64,000 bases of DNA from Thermothielavioides terrestris NRRL 8126 (taxonomy: Eukaryota; Ascomycota; Sordariomycetes; Sordariales; Chaetomiaceae), in the NCBI RefSeq assembly GCF_000226115.1, contig NC_016458.1, positions 4,560,001 to 4,624,000 of the forward strand, read 5' to 3'. Shown here piece by piece: positions 36,801 through 46,557 of this stretch. A program made the position numbers and the translations under genes. The notes beneath the pieces are model-generated. The model made no database searches and was not told the origin of the DNA. It worked only from the letters and a program-made list of their open reading frames with translations. Position 1 is the stretch's first letter, and the number at the start of each line of letters is the position of its first letter.

Positions 36801-38594
36801 TAGCTCGTCGGGCCGGTACTGGCTCTTCTTCTCGCACGCCCGGCGGAACTCGGCATCCGAGAGCGAAGTGCTGTCGATGGTCACGTTGATGTTCGCGTTG
36901 GAGACGATCTGGGAGATGACGCGGGCAATGCCCATCGAGCCCGGGACCTTGGACATACGCTGGTCGAGAATGAAGAGGACCAGGGGCGCCTTGAGAGACA
37001 TGAAGTCCAACTCGAAGTCGCCGATGTGCAGGTGCTCGCCGAGGTCGTGGAGCGATGGCCGGTGGACGTCAAGGTCGACGAGTTTGTCGGAGAGGGTCTT
37101 GAGATGGAATCTGTACCAATTATTGCCGCAGATGCTCCGCATGAACAGGTCCGTCATGAACCACTGGATGCCGACGATCAGCCAGCTGTCTGACCGCTTG
37201 TTCGGGACGATGTGGACGCCGAAATACTGGCTGGCCAAAGCGTGCACCAGCTTTCTCGTGACATCGATTTCGGGGTCGATGATATCTTCCGGATAGAGCA
37301 GCCTGGTGCTACAGAGCGACATCGAGGTCGCCCCGACCGTGTCTTGAACCATGTCGTCGACGAAGCAGATCTTATAGCTCTCGAAGGGGTAGCGGCCGAA
37401 TTCGGGGGCGAAGAAATCCGCAGCTGCTACGACCGGACCGCAGGTGTGCCGCACCTCATCCGCGCGGCCAGGCAGGCAATAGGCGTGGATTTTGGCAGCG
37501 TTGGCGCCGAGCTTCTCGTCCGCCTGCTCTGTCCGGAACTCGGACCACAGCTGAATATGCTCGAAAGGGCCGATGGCAAAGGCGATGTGATGGGCGGCCG
37601 ACAGCTGCGACTCGAAAGTCATGATCTTCTTCTTATCGTCCAGGGGATCGATCTGCTCGCCGGAGAGGTTGCCAGAGCAGACAACCGTCATCTCCATCAG
37701 CTTGTCCTCCTCGGCCAGCGTTGGAGTGTACGGTGGCGGGCCGTCCGCGAGCTCGCCAGCCTTCCTCTTCCGGTTGCCGTTCGCGATCGGGGCAGCTGCT
37801 TGCGGAGTGCCCAAGGGCTGCTCGAACACGTCGCCCAGCGTTCTTGGGCACTTGATGGAGATTTTCCAGGGATGCCTCGATCCGGGGTCGTCGATACATG
37901 GGAAGATACAAGACGCAGTCCCGGGCTCAAGCGAGTGGCGTGTATACACATGAGGGTACCGGTAGTCTCCTTCTTGGACGCCAACAAAGTGGAGGCCGTC
38001 GCGGATATTCTTTGACCGAAAAGGAATGGAAATCTTAATGCCATTCTTCTCGTCGTTCGGGTCGGGCCTGTCGAGCGGGGCATCCTTGTCGGCCTTCAAA
38101 GGCTTGATCTTAAGGGTACGCCGGGGCTCGTCTTTGTACATGCCGCCGGGACGTAGACTGACCGAGAGCGCGCGGTCGGCGGGGACGCAGCACGGGAGAG
38201 TCACTCGGTCTTTGTTCGGGACCTCGGGTCGCCGAGCCGGCCTGAGAGGCGCCATCCGCTTCCGCAAGATGTGATGTTGCGCTACGCCGATTTGCCACGG
38301 AGGCGGCGTTCGCGCGAGGTCATAGGGATCCGAGAAACAGGCGGTGGTCTTGTACCCGTCTACCGTGACATTCTTAACGTCCACGTCGCACTGCCGCGCA
38401 TCCAGCCAGACTTCGTCGAGGTCCGGTTCTATGACGAAGAGGTGGATCGTCGACACGCCGCTGATCCTCTGGTTCCGAAAATCGACCTCGAGCTCGACTT
38501 CTTGCTTCAGAATTACAAAGGGCTCGGCTCCCGGGGGCAACTCGGGGGCGGGAGCCGGTTCGCCCGTCGTCTCGTGGTCTACTACAGCCGGCAT
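33867..38594 (-). CDS. TAF2: TFIID subunit TAF2 (TSM1)
   Basis: One uninterrupted exon encodes 1575 aa, with an ATG at 38594. The N-terminal half has the M1-aminopeptidase fold of TAF2: VILKQEVELEVDFRNQRISG near residue 30, then RYPHVYTRHSLEPGTASCIF and FPFE-like GRYPFESYKICFVDD. Where M1 enzymes carry HExxH, this protein has LVHALASQYFGVHI, so the zinc site is lost as in other TAF2 proteins and no peptidase activity is expected. A long helical-repeat region follows to about residue 1230. The C-terminus is disordered, with a Pro/Ala-Val repeat (about 1300-1330) and several Lys-rich patches typical of fungal TAF2. TAF2 binds the initiator region of promoters together with TAF1 within TFIID. 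A 4.7 kb intronless gene is unusual in this window, where most genes are spliced. Confidence 0.93.
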   Translation of the reverse strand: MPAVVDHETTGEPAPAPELPPGAEPFVILKQEVELEVDFRNQRISGVSTIHLFVIEPDLDEVWLDARQCDVDVKNVTVDGYKTTACFSDPYDLARTPPPWQIGVAQHHILRKRMAPLRPARRPEVPNKDRVTLPCCVPADRALSVSLRPGGMYKDEPRRTLKIKPLKADKDAPLDRPDPNDEKNGIKISIPFRSKNIRDGLHFVGVQEGDYRYPHVYTRHSLEPGTASCIFPCIDDPGSRHPWKISIKCPRTLGDVFEQPLGTPQAAAPIANGNRKRKAGELADGPPPYTPTLAEEDKLMEMTVVCSGNLSGEQIDPLDDKKKIMTFESQLSAAHHIAFAIGPFEHIQLWSEFRTEQADEKLGANAAKIHAYCLPGRADEVRHTCGPVVAAADFFAPEFGRYPFESYKICFVDDMVQDTVGATSMSLCSTRLLYPEDIIDPEIDVTRKLVHALASQYFGVHIVPNKRSDSWLIVGIQWFMTDLFMRSICGNNWYRFHLKTLSDKLVDLDVHRPSLHDLGEHLHIGDFELDFMSLKAPLVLFILDQRMSKVPGSMGIARVISQIVSNANINVTIDSTSLSDAEFRRACEKKSQYRPDELWDQWVHGAGCPRLRIKQRFNKKNLNVDISIAQVQTKDVAPKPITKEDFLKELLEEVHEVWAGPVPKLFTGPFTVRVHEADGTPYEHYLSITDKDKVSTTLQIAYNTKYKRMKRTKKATAAAATNAADKHDIQEDDIVYFNMLGDVLMTPKDIEDWGLQDWDEKVQASMDQESYEWIRLDCNFEWLCEMVTDMPGYMYLAQLQQDRDVVAHQDAMLFFRRGRRHGVASTIETRTAMDRRYYHGIRTMAIDDLPKQADPALNYIGKAQLILMFRHFFCERMVGKNGIVTSPPMPNDFHDRAQYAVQCAIPAAIARTRENGRCSRQARNFILELLLFNDNTENEYSDHFYIAKLLDALTTSIIPDKKDGGRDLSSDLRMDEDDDTEPKAFLEKAVEEIDKYRRMDEWTSTYQNIWTTTALNCKMRLMKAGVIAVDPIEFVQYLQDGNADFVRIKAFDCLVELGLLAKASIMKLLLACLSTDPSPFVRDRLFKIFCKGMAAIALGENKAAQPEPEAIVDDSGLVVELGEAEISQRKLDATRNQSIQQALAALKEELKGNTELQAAMWKAVESPLITVKEKFELLAMCSAMFEADDSLLLTFNYPKVWQCTRDYAAEEKSPARKKCIIKFTTRYRTAPRHKLVMDQPPPPPPPPPTWEARPPETKKIKLSSKPSFSGPSISGHSTNGPPTPSPAARKDSISVTVPRPAPPVPAVPAVPAVPAVPAAPAAPAAPAALPALPAPPAPPATSAVAPSDSISVQPWARSSMPPTASPHPPAGPNDQQLNGAAKAAEKRPKAPKKRKSDEGEGVDRPKKVARVEHGVNGRPRKLVTVPFKAWDKLPSRILDKIRAENAAPAVSSTIVATPALAKRTPLPGYTETPAQVAAAVRPEWPPVADARQSSGLNGNGTPSPLKKRKPLPSSAPHYHPPPAPAATQPPLSSLSANVAEAAAPAAVERPKKLIKLKVKSSSSSQASPPQMSPPR
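34612..34690. repeat. 9-bp-unit minisatellite inside TAF2
   Basis: Repeated GCGGCTGGC / ACGGCTGGC units encode the Pro-Ala-(Ala/Val) run in the disordered tail of TAF2. The unit length keeps the reading frame, so copy number could vary between strains without breaking the gene. Confidence 0.75.
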
Positions 38595-39720
38595 TTTGAA
38601 TCGTTAGAAGATGCCAAGACGAAAGACGGAGATACCGGCAAGCGCGGCTTCCAGAGCAAGACGGCGGAGATCGATCGGTCAGCCGGCCTCTTCGAGGCTC
38701 GAAAAGTCGGCGCGGTTCACGTGGTCATGGCAGAGATTGCGATGCTGGCAAAAAAGCAGCGGAAGAGAAGAAGCGGCGCGGGGCTCAGTCGAGTTTCTGC
38801 GTCGGCTCTCGCAGAGGCAGATAACCTTCGACCTGCAAGCTGCAGGGTCCAGGACGAGGGAGGATGATCGGTCGACTACGCAAGCCTGAGCTCGCAAGAG
38901 TAAGAGGCGGCGAAATTGGCGCGCATGCAAGCAAAAGCGCAGGCAGCTAGGTAGGTACCTGTACAGCACGTTGAAGACAGCAGGAAACCCGCGCTTTTCA
39001 CCTCCAGACAAAGCTGCCGGCCACCGCCGTCCAGAAAGGACAGCCTCAGTGGGATCTGCTGGACGAGCTCTGCGCAGCAGAACAACGTTGTTCGCTGCTT
39101 GAGACAGATAAATGGTCGGGCGGGCGATGGTGCAGCTTGCACGGTGGACAAGTGAATGACCGGAACTACACGACACGCGCGAAGAACAGAGAGCTGGTTC
39201 ATGGATGGTGGCGCCCAATTGATGAGGTCCGTGCACTCGAAAAAGCGTCACTCCAGCCGCAATTGTGCCCCACACAGATTGCGGCGCCCATGAGGACGTG
39301 GCACTGGGTGGCCCCACTTCCCCGGGTCCCTCTCGCAGAAATTCAACCACTTTGTGTATGCTACTCTTGCTAAACACGGCCTTTCCACATACCTGTATAT
39401 GTGGGTAGCATGACAACAGAATTGCGCCAACTTTCCCCGAGTCAACAACACCAGAAGTAACGATGCAGCTTAGAGATTACACGCTCAATCATACACAAAG
39501 CAGCAGTTTCCTCTCCCCTCGCTGCCAGGCCAGTCCTGCAGCCAGGCGCAGCTCCCCTCGGCACGCCAATGCCAGTCAACCAAACCAGATGGTCAAATGC
39601 TTTCCATGGCCATTGTAGCCAGCATATCTGCTCCCCCGAACCTATCACAACGCGGACGCTGAGTCTCAGAAGACTGAGTTTGGTTATTCCGCCTCGCTGA
39701 TTGTGACCCTCGAGAGTTCG
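38595..39720. other. intergenic spacer
   Basis: This lies upstream of TAF2 and downstream of the RING/IBR gene. No gene is supported; open frames look noncoding. Confidence 0.45.
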
Positions 39721-40832
39721 TTAGTTAGTGACGTCCTTAACGTCCTGGACGTCCTTGACGTCCTTGACGCCCTTGACGCCCTTGATGCGCCCGTTGCACA
39801 GCGAGTCCCGACAGTCCAGGCACATCAACGTCGCACAGCCCCTGCACTGCAGCAGGAAGCTCTTGAACATATGCCCGCAGACATCGCATCTTGCTCGCTC
39901 GAGCTCCTCGCTGCTAAGCTCTCGGCGCAGCCGAAGGAGGTAGTGCAGGCTAGGGCTGTGGATGCAGAGCGTGCCAGTTGCGCACTCGTCAGCGAGCTGT
40001 AATTTGCACAGCACGGGGGGTGCCTTCTGTCAGCTCACGTTTCTCTTCACATCCCTTGGCGTTCTTAGTCAATGGGCATTCTTACAGCTGGCGGCGGCTT
40101 CTGCTCTTCGGCGTCAAGGCGAGCCTTCACCTCAGGGGGGATACAGAGTACGTGCTTGTCCTCAGAGCCGAAAAAGGGATGGCAAAGTGCGGCAAGTCCG
40201 GTCTGCTGGTCCGAACTTCCTCCCCACTTGCTCCCACAGATGATACAGAATTCGTATCCACAGACACACCTGCACAGGAAGAAATGGGTCAGCAGGTGTT
40301 TTTTAGTGTCGACCGAGAGAACCACGACCGAGCACACTCACTTCATGTGGTTGCACCCGCCTCGTTTCGTCACCAGTCGGTAGCAGCGCTGGCAGAACTG
40401 GAAGAGATTGGCGCCCTTGTATCGCTGTGCCATCCTCACCAGGCTTCGGTCCACGTACGCGGTGCGCGCCTCGCTCAGGTCTCGCGCCCGGCGTTCGGCA
40501 TCGAGCTAGGAAGCACGAAGAGCCGGGCTGAGCAGCCGAAGGACGCGGTGCTGCTCGGGGTGGTCCCCGACGTCGTCGTCGTCGGTCGGGAGGACGCCAT
40601 CGCCGCAGCAGCGCGGCGGCATGCACGACGAGTCGCTGATGTTCTGGATCGCGGTCTGGACCGAGGCGAGCAGGCAGCTGCTACACCAGGAGTGGCCATT
40701 GTGACAGACATCTCTCACGCCTTCGTCGAAGTCGTCAAAGCAAATGATGCACTGGGCTGTGTAAGTGGTATGAACAGACGAAAGTTAGTGGGACGGCGCG
40801 GAGTTACTCACCGTGGCTCTGTCGCCGGCCAT
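39721..40832 (-). CDS. RING/IBR-type zinc-binding protein (possible E3 ubiquitin ligase); one junction unresolved
   Basis: Supported pieces: 40832-40812 (MAGDRAT), 40751 onward with a RING (CIICFDD ... CHNGHSWCSSC ... CMPPRCCG), 40505-40342 (LFQFCQRCYRLVTKRGGCNHM), 40269-40086 (KCVCGYEFCIICGSKW) and 40026-39721. The last carries an extra four-cysteine knuckle (CDVCGHMF ... CRGCATLMCLDC) and a KGVKDVKDV-type repeat at the C-terminus. CNHM-CxCGYEFC is the end of an IBR domain, so the RING-between-RING ligase class is likely. The problem is between the RING and IBR parts: the frame meets TAG at 40508-40506. It is either the 3' end of an intron with a poor donor upstream (several GTC sites keep phase) or a true disruption. 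Terminal exon junctions are well supported; the middle one is not. Confidence 0.75.
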
Positions 40833-41819
40833 CTTGACCGTGACATTAGATCTAGAGGGAAGCGTTGCAGAGCATAGATAGAACTACCGGAACTAGGCGA
40901 GGGGAGAGAGAGTTCAGCAAGCGAAAAGATAAAAGTCTCAAAGTGTTGCTTTTTTTCCAAAATAGTGACAAAAATGAGATGCGCTCTATACGACTTCTCA
41001 GAAGCCGTGTTTGGCTGGAAGGCGAGCTTTTGGCCGAGAGGCTGGAATAACAGAACGGAACGTGTCTGAACCGCGGTGTGTTCCATCAACAGGAGCCACC
41101 CTGGGCTTACGCTATACTGTGAAGGCAAGAGAGGGAGGCAAAAAGGGAAGGTACCAATCCCAAGCTCACAAGTCCAGATCCGAGGCCTTGAAGGGGCAGG
41201 AACAATCTATTACAGCCTACTGTAGGTATGACGGGATGCGGATGAACATGAGAAGCAACCAGGGAATGAACAGGTGAACCGTTGCTGAATCAATGCCCTC
41301 CCTAGAGTCACACAACTGCAAGACACCATCAAGACTCCATCGAGCTCCGTGTGTCAATGATTGGGCTCTGACATGCAGTCACACACACACAGACACACAC
41401 ACACACACCCACCCCTATTCCTGTCGCGGAACATGCCAAAGTCGGGTGCTAGGTAAGCCAATATAAACCAACGGCTGGCCCCCCAGACACCCCTGGAGTC
41501 TCATTCACGTTGCCATCACTTCAGACGCACTCCCTTGATCTCGGACAATGTCCATTGTATCCGTATATACCTTTTGCCTCGTCAATGACAAAGCCCGGCA
41601 AAGGATACCTCTATGACCAGCAGCAAGCCGGTGTCGCAAACAAATGCAATTGCTCCCTTCCTTTCCCTTCCCTTCCTATCCGGTTTCTCTCCCCTGTCGC
41701 ACAACAGCCCGCTAAGATGATGACCCCTAGATTCCATGCACACAAAGCACCTCCGCTCCCAGACACCAGGCCCAATGCTACCTTTCGTTTGAACACAAAA
41801 ATAACCCGACTGGTTCAGT
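40833..41819. other. intergenic spacer
   Basis: This separates two minus-strand genes and includes the CA microsatellite listed separately. No coding signal is seen. Confidence 0.45.
41380..41409. repeat. (CA)n microsatellite
   Basis: About 30 bp of alternating C and A, interrupted once by a G, in noncoding sequence. Confidence 0.85.
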
Positions 41820-43747
41820 TCAGCGTCTCAGCCGCCTATCCCTCCGCTTCCGCCGCGCGTGCGACCGCAGGGTCTCTTCGTCCCGCAGCTCGGCCGGCAA
41901 CTCGAACTCGGCCTCGGGGGGCTCCGGCACGGGGTGGCCCCACGCCAGCACCGTGCGGCCCCGCCGCCGGGTTTTGCTCAGCGCCGCCTCGCGCTGGTAG
42001 CGCTTCGCAAAGAAGGACGTGAACTCCCGGGGCGCTTCCTCCGGCGGCAACTTGGCGGCGGATAGCCGGCGGCGGGACGGCGGTGCCGCTGCCCTGCGCT
42101 GCGCCGCTCCCCGCTTTGCTGTGGATCTCTTCTTCCTCTGACGTGCAGCGGCCGCCGCCGCTAGCGCCTCTTCGCGGAGCTGCTTTGCGATTTTCCTGTC
42201 GACGTCGCTGTCGTCGGGCGGGTCGCCTTCTGGATCTGGGCCTGCCTCGTCGTCATCTTCATCTCCGCCACCCCCCTCCTCATCCTCCTCCTCTTCATCG
42301 CCGTCCTCCTCGCTATCAGCGACTTCCTCTTCCCCTTCCTCTCTTTCATCCTCCGCTTCCTCACTAGCAGCACTCTTCTCCTCCTCCTGCTGCTGCTCCC
42401 CTCCCTCCTCCCTTTCCCCGGCAGCCCCCTCCCTCTGCGCCGCCCGCCTGCCCGCGGCGGCCTCGACCCGGCGCCTCTTCTCCTCGGCGGCCCAGCGGCG
42501 GAACTTGTCGAGGATGGCCTCGCAGCCGCGCACGAAGTGGGCGCGCGCCGGCTCGAACTGCCGCTTCTTGCTCTCCGTGATGCCGCTGACGCCCATCACG
42601 CGCAGCCAGTCCGGCCCCTGCAGCCCGTCCAGCAGCCGGATGATCTGGTCGCGCTCGTGCTGCGCCCGGCCCTTCTCCGAGTTGCGGATCGAGCGCTCCA
42701 GCCGCTCGGCTTTCTTGTGCGCTGGGATGAAGAGGCTGTCGGGGAGCGGGTCGGAGGACGAGAGGGAGGGTGCGGGGGAAGAGGATCTCGGGTTGGACTT
42801 CTTGTTGTTGTGGTTGTGGCTGGGGTTGGAATTGGAGTTCGTGTTGAGGAAGCTAAAGTCGATGCGTTGCGCGTCGAAGAGGTCTGTATAAAGTGCGTCG
42901 CCGTAGCTACGGACTGGATAGCTTGCTGTGTCGGCACGGTTGGCGTTCTTTGCGCTGCTGCTTGGTGGGGGAGCGCCATCTAAGGTAATAATGATGGGCG
43001 TGTCGAGATTGAGGATGTCTGTGTCGTGATTGTTGCAAATGTCAGCACTGAAATTGAATTTGAAATGGACCGGCAAACAAGACAATTGATAACGATCAAA
43101 GAAGTAAGAAGTGAAACCAACTTACGAGTTTCTTTCGGGTCGTTGCCAATCACTTCGTCGTACTCGGGGAAGTAGGCCGACAGCTCGCTCTTGAAGCGGA
43201 TGGCCTCCTGCGACCGCAGCTTGCGGCCCTGCCCCCTGGTGTCCGCCGCAGTCGGCTGCAACTTATTAAGCTCGTGTTTCAGGCCATTGGCAACCTTCTC
43301 TCGGTGTTTTGTGACTCCTGGCTGCTGCCGGGCGCCACGAGCGGAGGCAGGGGCGGTCTTGGGGCTGTCATCGGTGCTGTTATGAGGGGCGGCGCGGCGG
43401 CCCGCTGGCGGGTTGCTGGGACGAGCGGCAGCGTGTTTCGGAGGCGGAGGAGGAGCTGCTGGTTTCGCGTCGGCCGGCTTGTTCGAGAACCGGGTGTACA
43501 CCGGCGGCTTCGCCGGGATCTCGACGGCAATTCCGGTCGTTAATCTTGCTCTCTTGGACGCGTTGGTCTCGAGGTCGTGCTCGGGAGGTGGGCGCTTGCG
43601 CAGCGACGAATTGATGTGCAAGGCCGGCTGCTCTTTCGCGCTGGCCAGCAGGCGGCGGTTCGTGTTGGCGGCAACCTTGGGATTCGGATTCGGCAGATGG
43701 AAAGCCTCCGCGCGTCGTGAACGGGTCATCGAGGCAGTCATTGCCAT
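41820..43747 (-). CDS. SAS4-domain protein (something-about-silencing complex subunit 4-like)
   Basis: Two exons, 43747-43126 and 43018-41820, encode 606 aa. The intron (GTAAGT donor, gacacag acceptor) restores DPKET-HILNLDTPIIITLDG. The N-terminal part is basic and Pro-rich (MAMTASMTRSRRAEAFHLPNP). The SAS4 domain follows at roughly residues 200-375, with LLDGLQGPDWLRVMGVSGIT and the Arg/Lys-rich helix after PARAHFVRGCEAILDKFRRW. The C-terminal third has a very acidic run (about 400-450) and ends in Arg/Lys clusters (RSHARRKRRDRRLRR). In yeast, Sas4 bridges the Sas2 acetyltransferase and histone chaperones to acetylate H4K16. A chromatin role is inferred from the domain only. The length is in the range of fungal homologues. 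Confidence 0.85.
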
Positions 43748-44775
43748 TCTGGAAGATCGATCATGGCAGCACAGCGCGGTCCGGATGAGATTCGCATTGA
43801 CTAGATTCCCAAATTACCAAAATTGCAGGTTGGTTGCGAGCAAGCTGACGGTTTGGGGGGTTCCCGCTGTGCTTGGCGAGTTTGGGCTTGTACTGTACAG
43901 TGACCGTCGAGGCGCCCTCGCTTGCACTGCTGCTTCTCCCAACTCGCCTCGCTTGTAAGCAGATGAGAAGAATTATTATGTCTTTTGACAATTGCCACTT
44001 GGTTTCCGAACTTATTATTCCGTACAACATCGCATTGTTTGTGGAAATTTTTTTGGGAGTTGTTGTATTGTCATCTATTGCCACAATGGCGATTGCCAAG
44101 TTGGTCAGACAGAGAACCTGGATGCATCATTTGCCCACCCTGCCACAGTAAAGCGCTGACGAGGCAACCCAACAATAAGTAACCCTAACCCCTACTCTTC
44201 CTCTGCGAGGATCACCAACGCGACCCGCCAGCCATCGCAAGGCTAAACACAGCAAATCATTCGAGCACAGCCTGTGAGGGGCTTGGATTTGAACCTCCTA
44301 CGTCTTTTGATACGGCAGGGATCGCGCGCCCGCCCATACGATGGCCTCAGCCCTCCCGGTTCTCTCACGCGGCACACTGCCCGAAACACTCCAGCGAGTT
44401 GCAATATGGATGCACGAAGCTTGAGTACTACTGCATTAAGTATATCACTATGGCCTCCAGCTCCAAACCCCGTTTCCCATGTGTGATGCATACCAGCCAA
44501 AGCCGTGATCGTCATCCGAGCCAGTCGTAACGTCATCAACAAGCCCAGCCCCATGCAGAGCACGCAGAAATATCTATGTACAAGGAGAATGAGCCACCCA
44601 GTGGCAATACGTGGATGAGTCGCAGACCCTCCAACTCAACAGGGATGGGATTATGGACAAGCCACCTTTCCTCGACTGGTGCCCAGCCCAGTCTGACTCC
44701 GAACCGGGTGCCATGTCCACGTCCGCCACACAAACAAGAAGGCGACGACAACTACTGAGAATGAACTACGCTCTC
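43748..44775. other. intergenic spacer
   Basis: This 1 kb separates two minus-strand genes. It has a motif variant (TTATTCCGTAC) near 44014 and a short TAACCCTAACCCC tract at about 44179-44193. A tRNA-like T-loop string at 44284 was examined and rejected. No gene is supported. Confidence 0.45.
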
Positions 44776-46557
44776 TCAGCACGCCCCGTACCTGACGCCC
44801 CTCTTCCCGACCTCCTTGCGGCTGACGGGACACTCGGGCAGGATCCAGCCGCGGGCGCGCTTGGCCTCCCTCTTCTCGGCCAGCTGCGGCTGGGGCATCC
44901 AGTCGTCGCGCGGCAGGGCCTTGCGGCGGGTGCCGTCGGCGGGGGCGCCGATGTCGGCGCGCCAGTGCGCGTGGCCGGGCATGGGCTCGTCGCCGGCGAG
45001 CATGCACAGGCCCCAGAGGGCGAGGCAGGCAGTGAGGGCGGCGTCGTCGGCGTCGGCGGGCGCGGCCACGTCGTCGGCCGCGGCGAGCTGCACGCTGGCC
45101 ACCTCGAGGAAGCCGAAGTACGGCGTGGCGTCGACGCCGTTGCGCACCACCACCAGCTCGATCTCGGTCAGGATGAAGCCGTACCGGCACCCGTGCTCGC
45201 GCATGGCGTGGTGCAGGTGCGCCAGCCCGCGCAGGTACTCGACCCGCTTGACGTTGCCCTCGGCCCGCATGCCCGTGTTGAAGCGGTCGAAGCTCTTGAC
45301 CAGCCCGACCACCCGCGCCGTCGGCTTGCCCCCGAACAGCGCCGCCGCCGACCCGGACTCGCCCGCCGCGTTGGCCACAAACATGCAGTCCGTCGCCATG
45401 CCCAGGCTGTGCGCGCCGCCGCCCGTCTTGGGCGGCACCGAGAGCTTGAGCGGCCGCTGCGAGCAGAGCGCCAGCGCGTTGTTGAGTTTGGGCAGGTAGT
45501 GCGCCGCGTAGATGGCGTGCAGCGCCGCCTCGGTCTCCGGGTGGCGCTGGGTTGCCGCCGGGTTGGGGAGCAACGCCGACGACACGGGCATCGACAGGCA
45601 GGCCGACGCGCCCGGCAGGGAGAGGATGGAGGCCGCGGTGAAGCCCGTCCAGGGCCGGATCTGCCGGACGTCCCACCAGAAATGCCTGGTGTTGGGGTCC
45701 CGGAGCGGGAAGGAGAGCGTGCGCACCAGCGATGGTGTCGGGTTGGGCGAGGTGAGGTAGGCGTAGAGGGTGGTGGCCGGAACCACGTCCGGAGTGATGG
45801 GGGCGGCGGCGGCCAGCGGCGAGGGAGCGCGCGGCACAAACTGCTGGTACAGGAACGGCTCCGGCTGGGGAACCGCCTGGACCTGCGGCGGTGGGGTGGG
45901 GCTGCTGCTCGCCCGAGCCGGAACGTATGCGGGCACTTGGTAGGCGGGGAAGTAGTTGTCAGCGGTGGCCACGTTGTCGACGCTGCAGGACGACGCGCGT
46001 CTGGAGTGCATCACGGACGGCTCGCGAGTGAAGCTGACGGGGGAGCAGAGCAGAGGAGCCGGGTTGCTGTCCTCGGTGCAGGAGAGGCCCGACGAGAAGG
46101 AGATGGTCTCCGGGCTGGTGTGGCTGCGGGTGTGCGAGGGCCTGAAGGCGCTCTTGTTCGGCCCGACGGGCCCCGGAGAGGTCCTGGCCCGCTTGGATGC
46201 GTGGGGAACAGCATTCGAAGGCATGATGGCCTGGTCTTGGCTGCGGATCTTGGGCAGGAGGAGAGGCCCGTGAGTCCGGATGGGAGACCGCGCCGGCGTC
46301 GTGCGGCGGGTGCTCGGGGCGGTGACCGAGTCGGAGGGCGACGACTCCAAGGAGTAGACGGATCCATGCGAGCTGGAGCGAGCGTGACCAGGGTTGTACG
46401 GGATCTCGAGGAGCGACGGATCAAAGGTGTAGCTTGGAGGGGTAGTGGGGCCGCATGGAGGGAAGTTGAAGTCAAAGGTGACATCCGCTGCCAGACTGGA
46501 GGGGGCCGTCAGCCCATATCAGGCCATCTTGTCCAGGGGCGCGACTTACGAGGACAT
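44776..46557 (-). CDS. conserved fungal protein of unknown function, with 8-nt first exon
   Basis: Exons 46557-46550 and 46495-44776 encode 575 aa. The first exon holds only ATG TCC TC; the ATG sits in GCCACCATG, the donor is GTAAGT and the acceptor ccctccag. This gives MSSLAADVTFDFNFPPCGPTTPPS, which extends the long frame smoothly. The N-terminal 200 residues are Ser/Pro-rich with a basic HASKRARTSPG patch. From about residue 230 a folded region begins at RHFWWDVRQIRPWTGF. It contains PKTGGGAHSLGMATDCMFVAN, then ARVVGLVKSFDRFNTGMR, CRYGFILTEIELVVVRNG and TPYFGFLEVASVQL, and ends near GWILPECPVSRKEVGKRG. Similar fungal proteins exist and some carry automatic names, but I do not know a demonstrated function. 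The GFILTEIELV...TPYFGF pattern faintly recalls kinase- or nuclease-like folds; that is speculation. Confidence 0.82.

Noticed and set aside
33867..38594. TAF2 as an active M1 aminopeptidase
   Set aside because: The HExxH zinc motif is absent and the domain layout is that of TFIID subunit TAF2.
44275..44365. Possible minus-strand tRNA (GGTTCAAATCC T-loop-like string)
   Set aside because: The bases flanking TTCAAAT do not pair into a five-base T stem, and no matching acceptor or anticodon arm was found.
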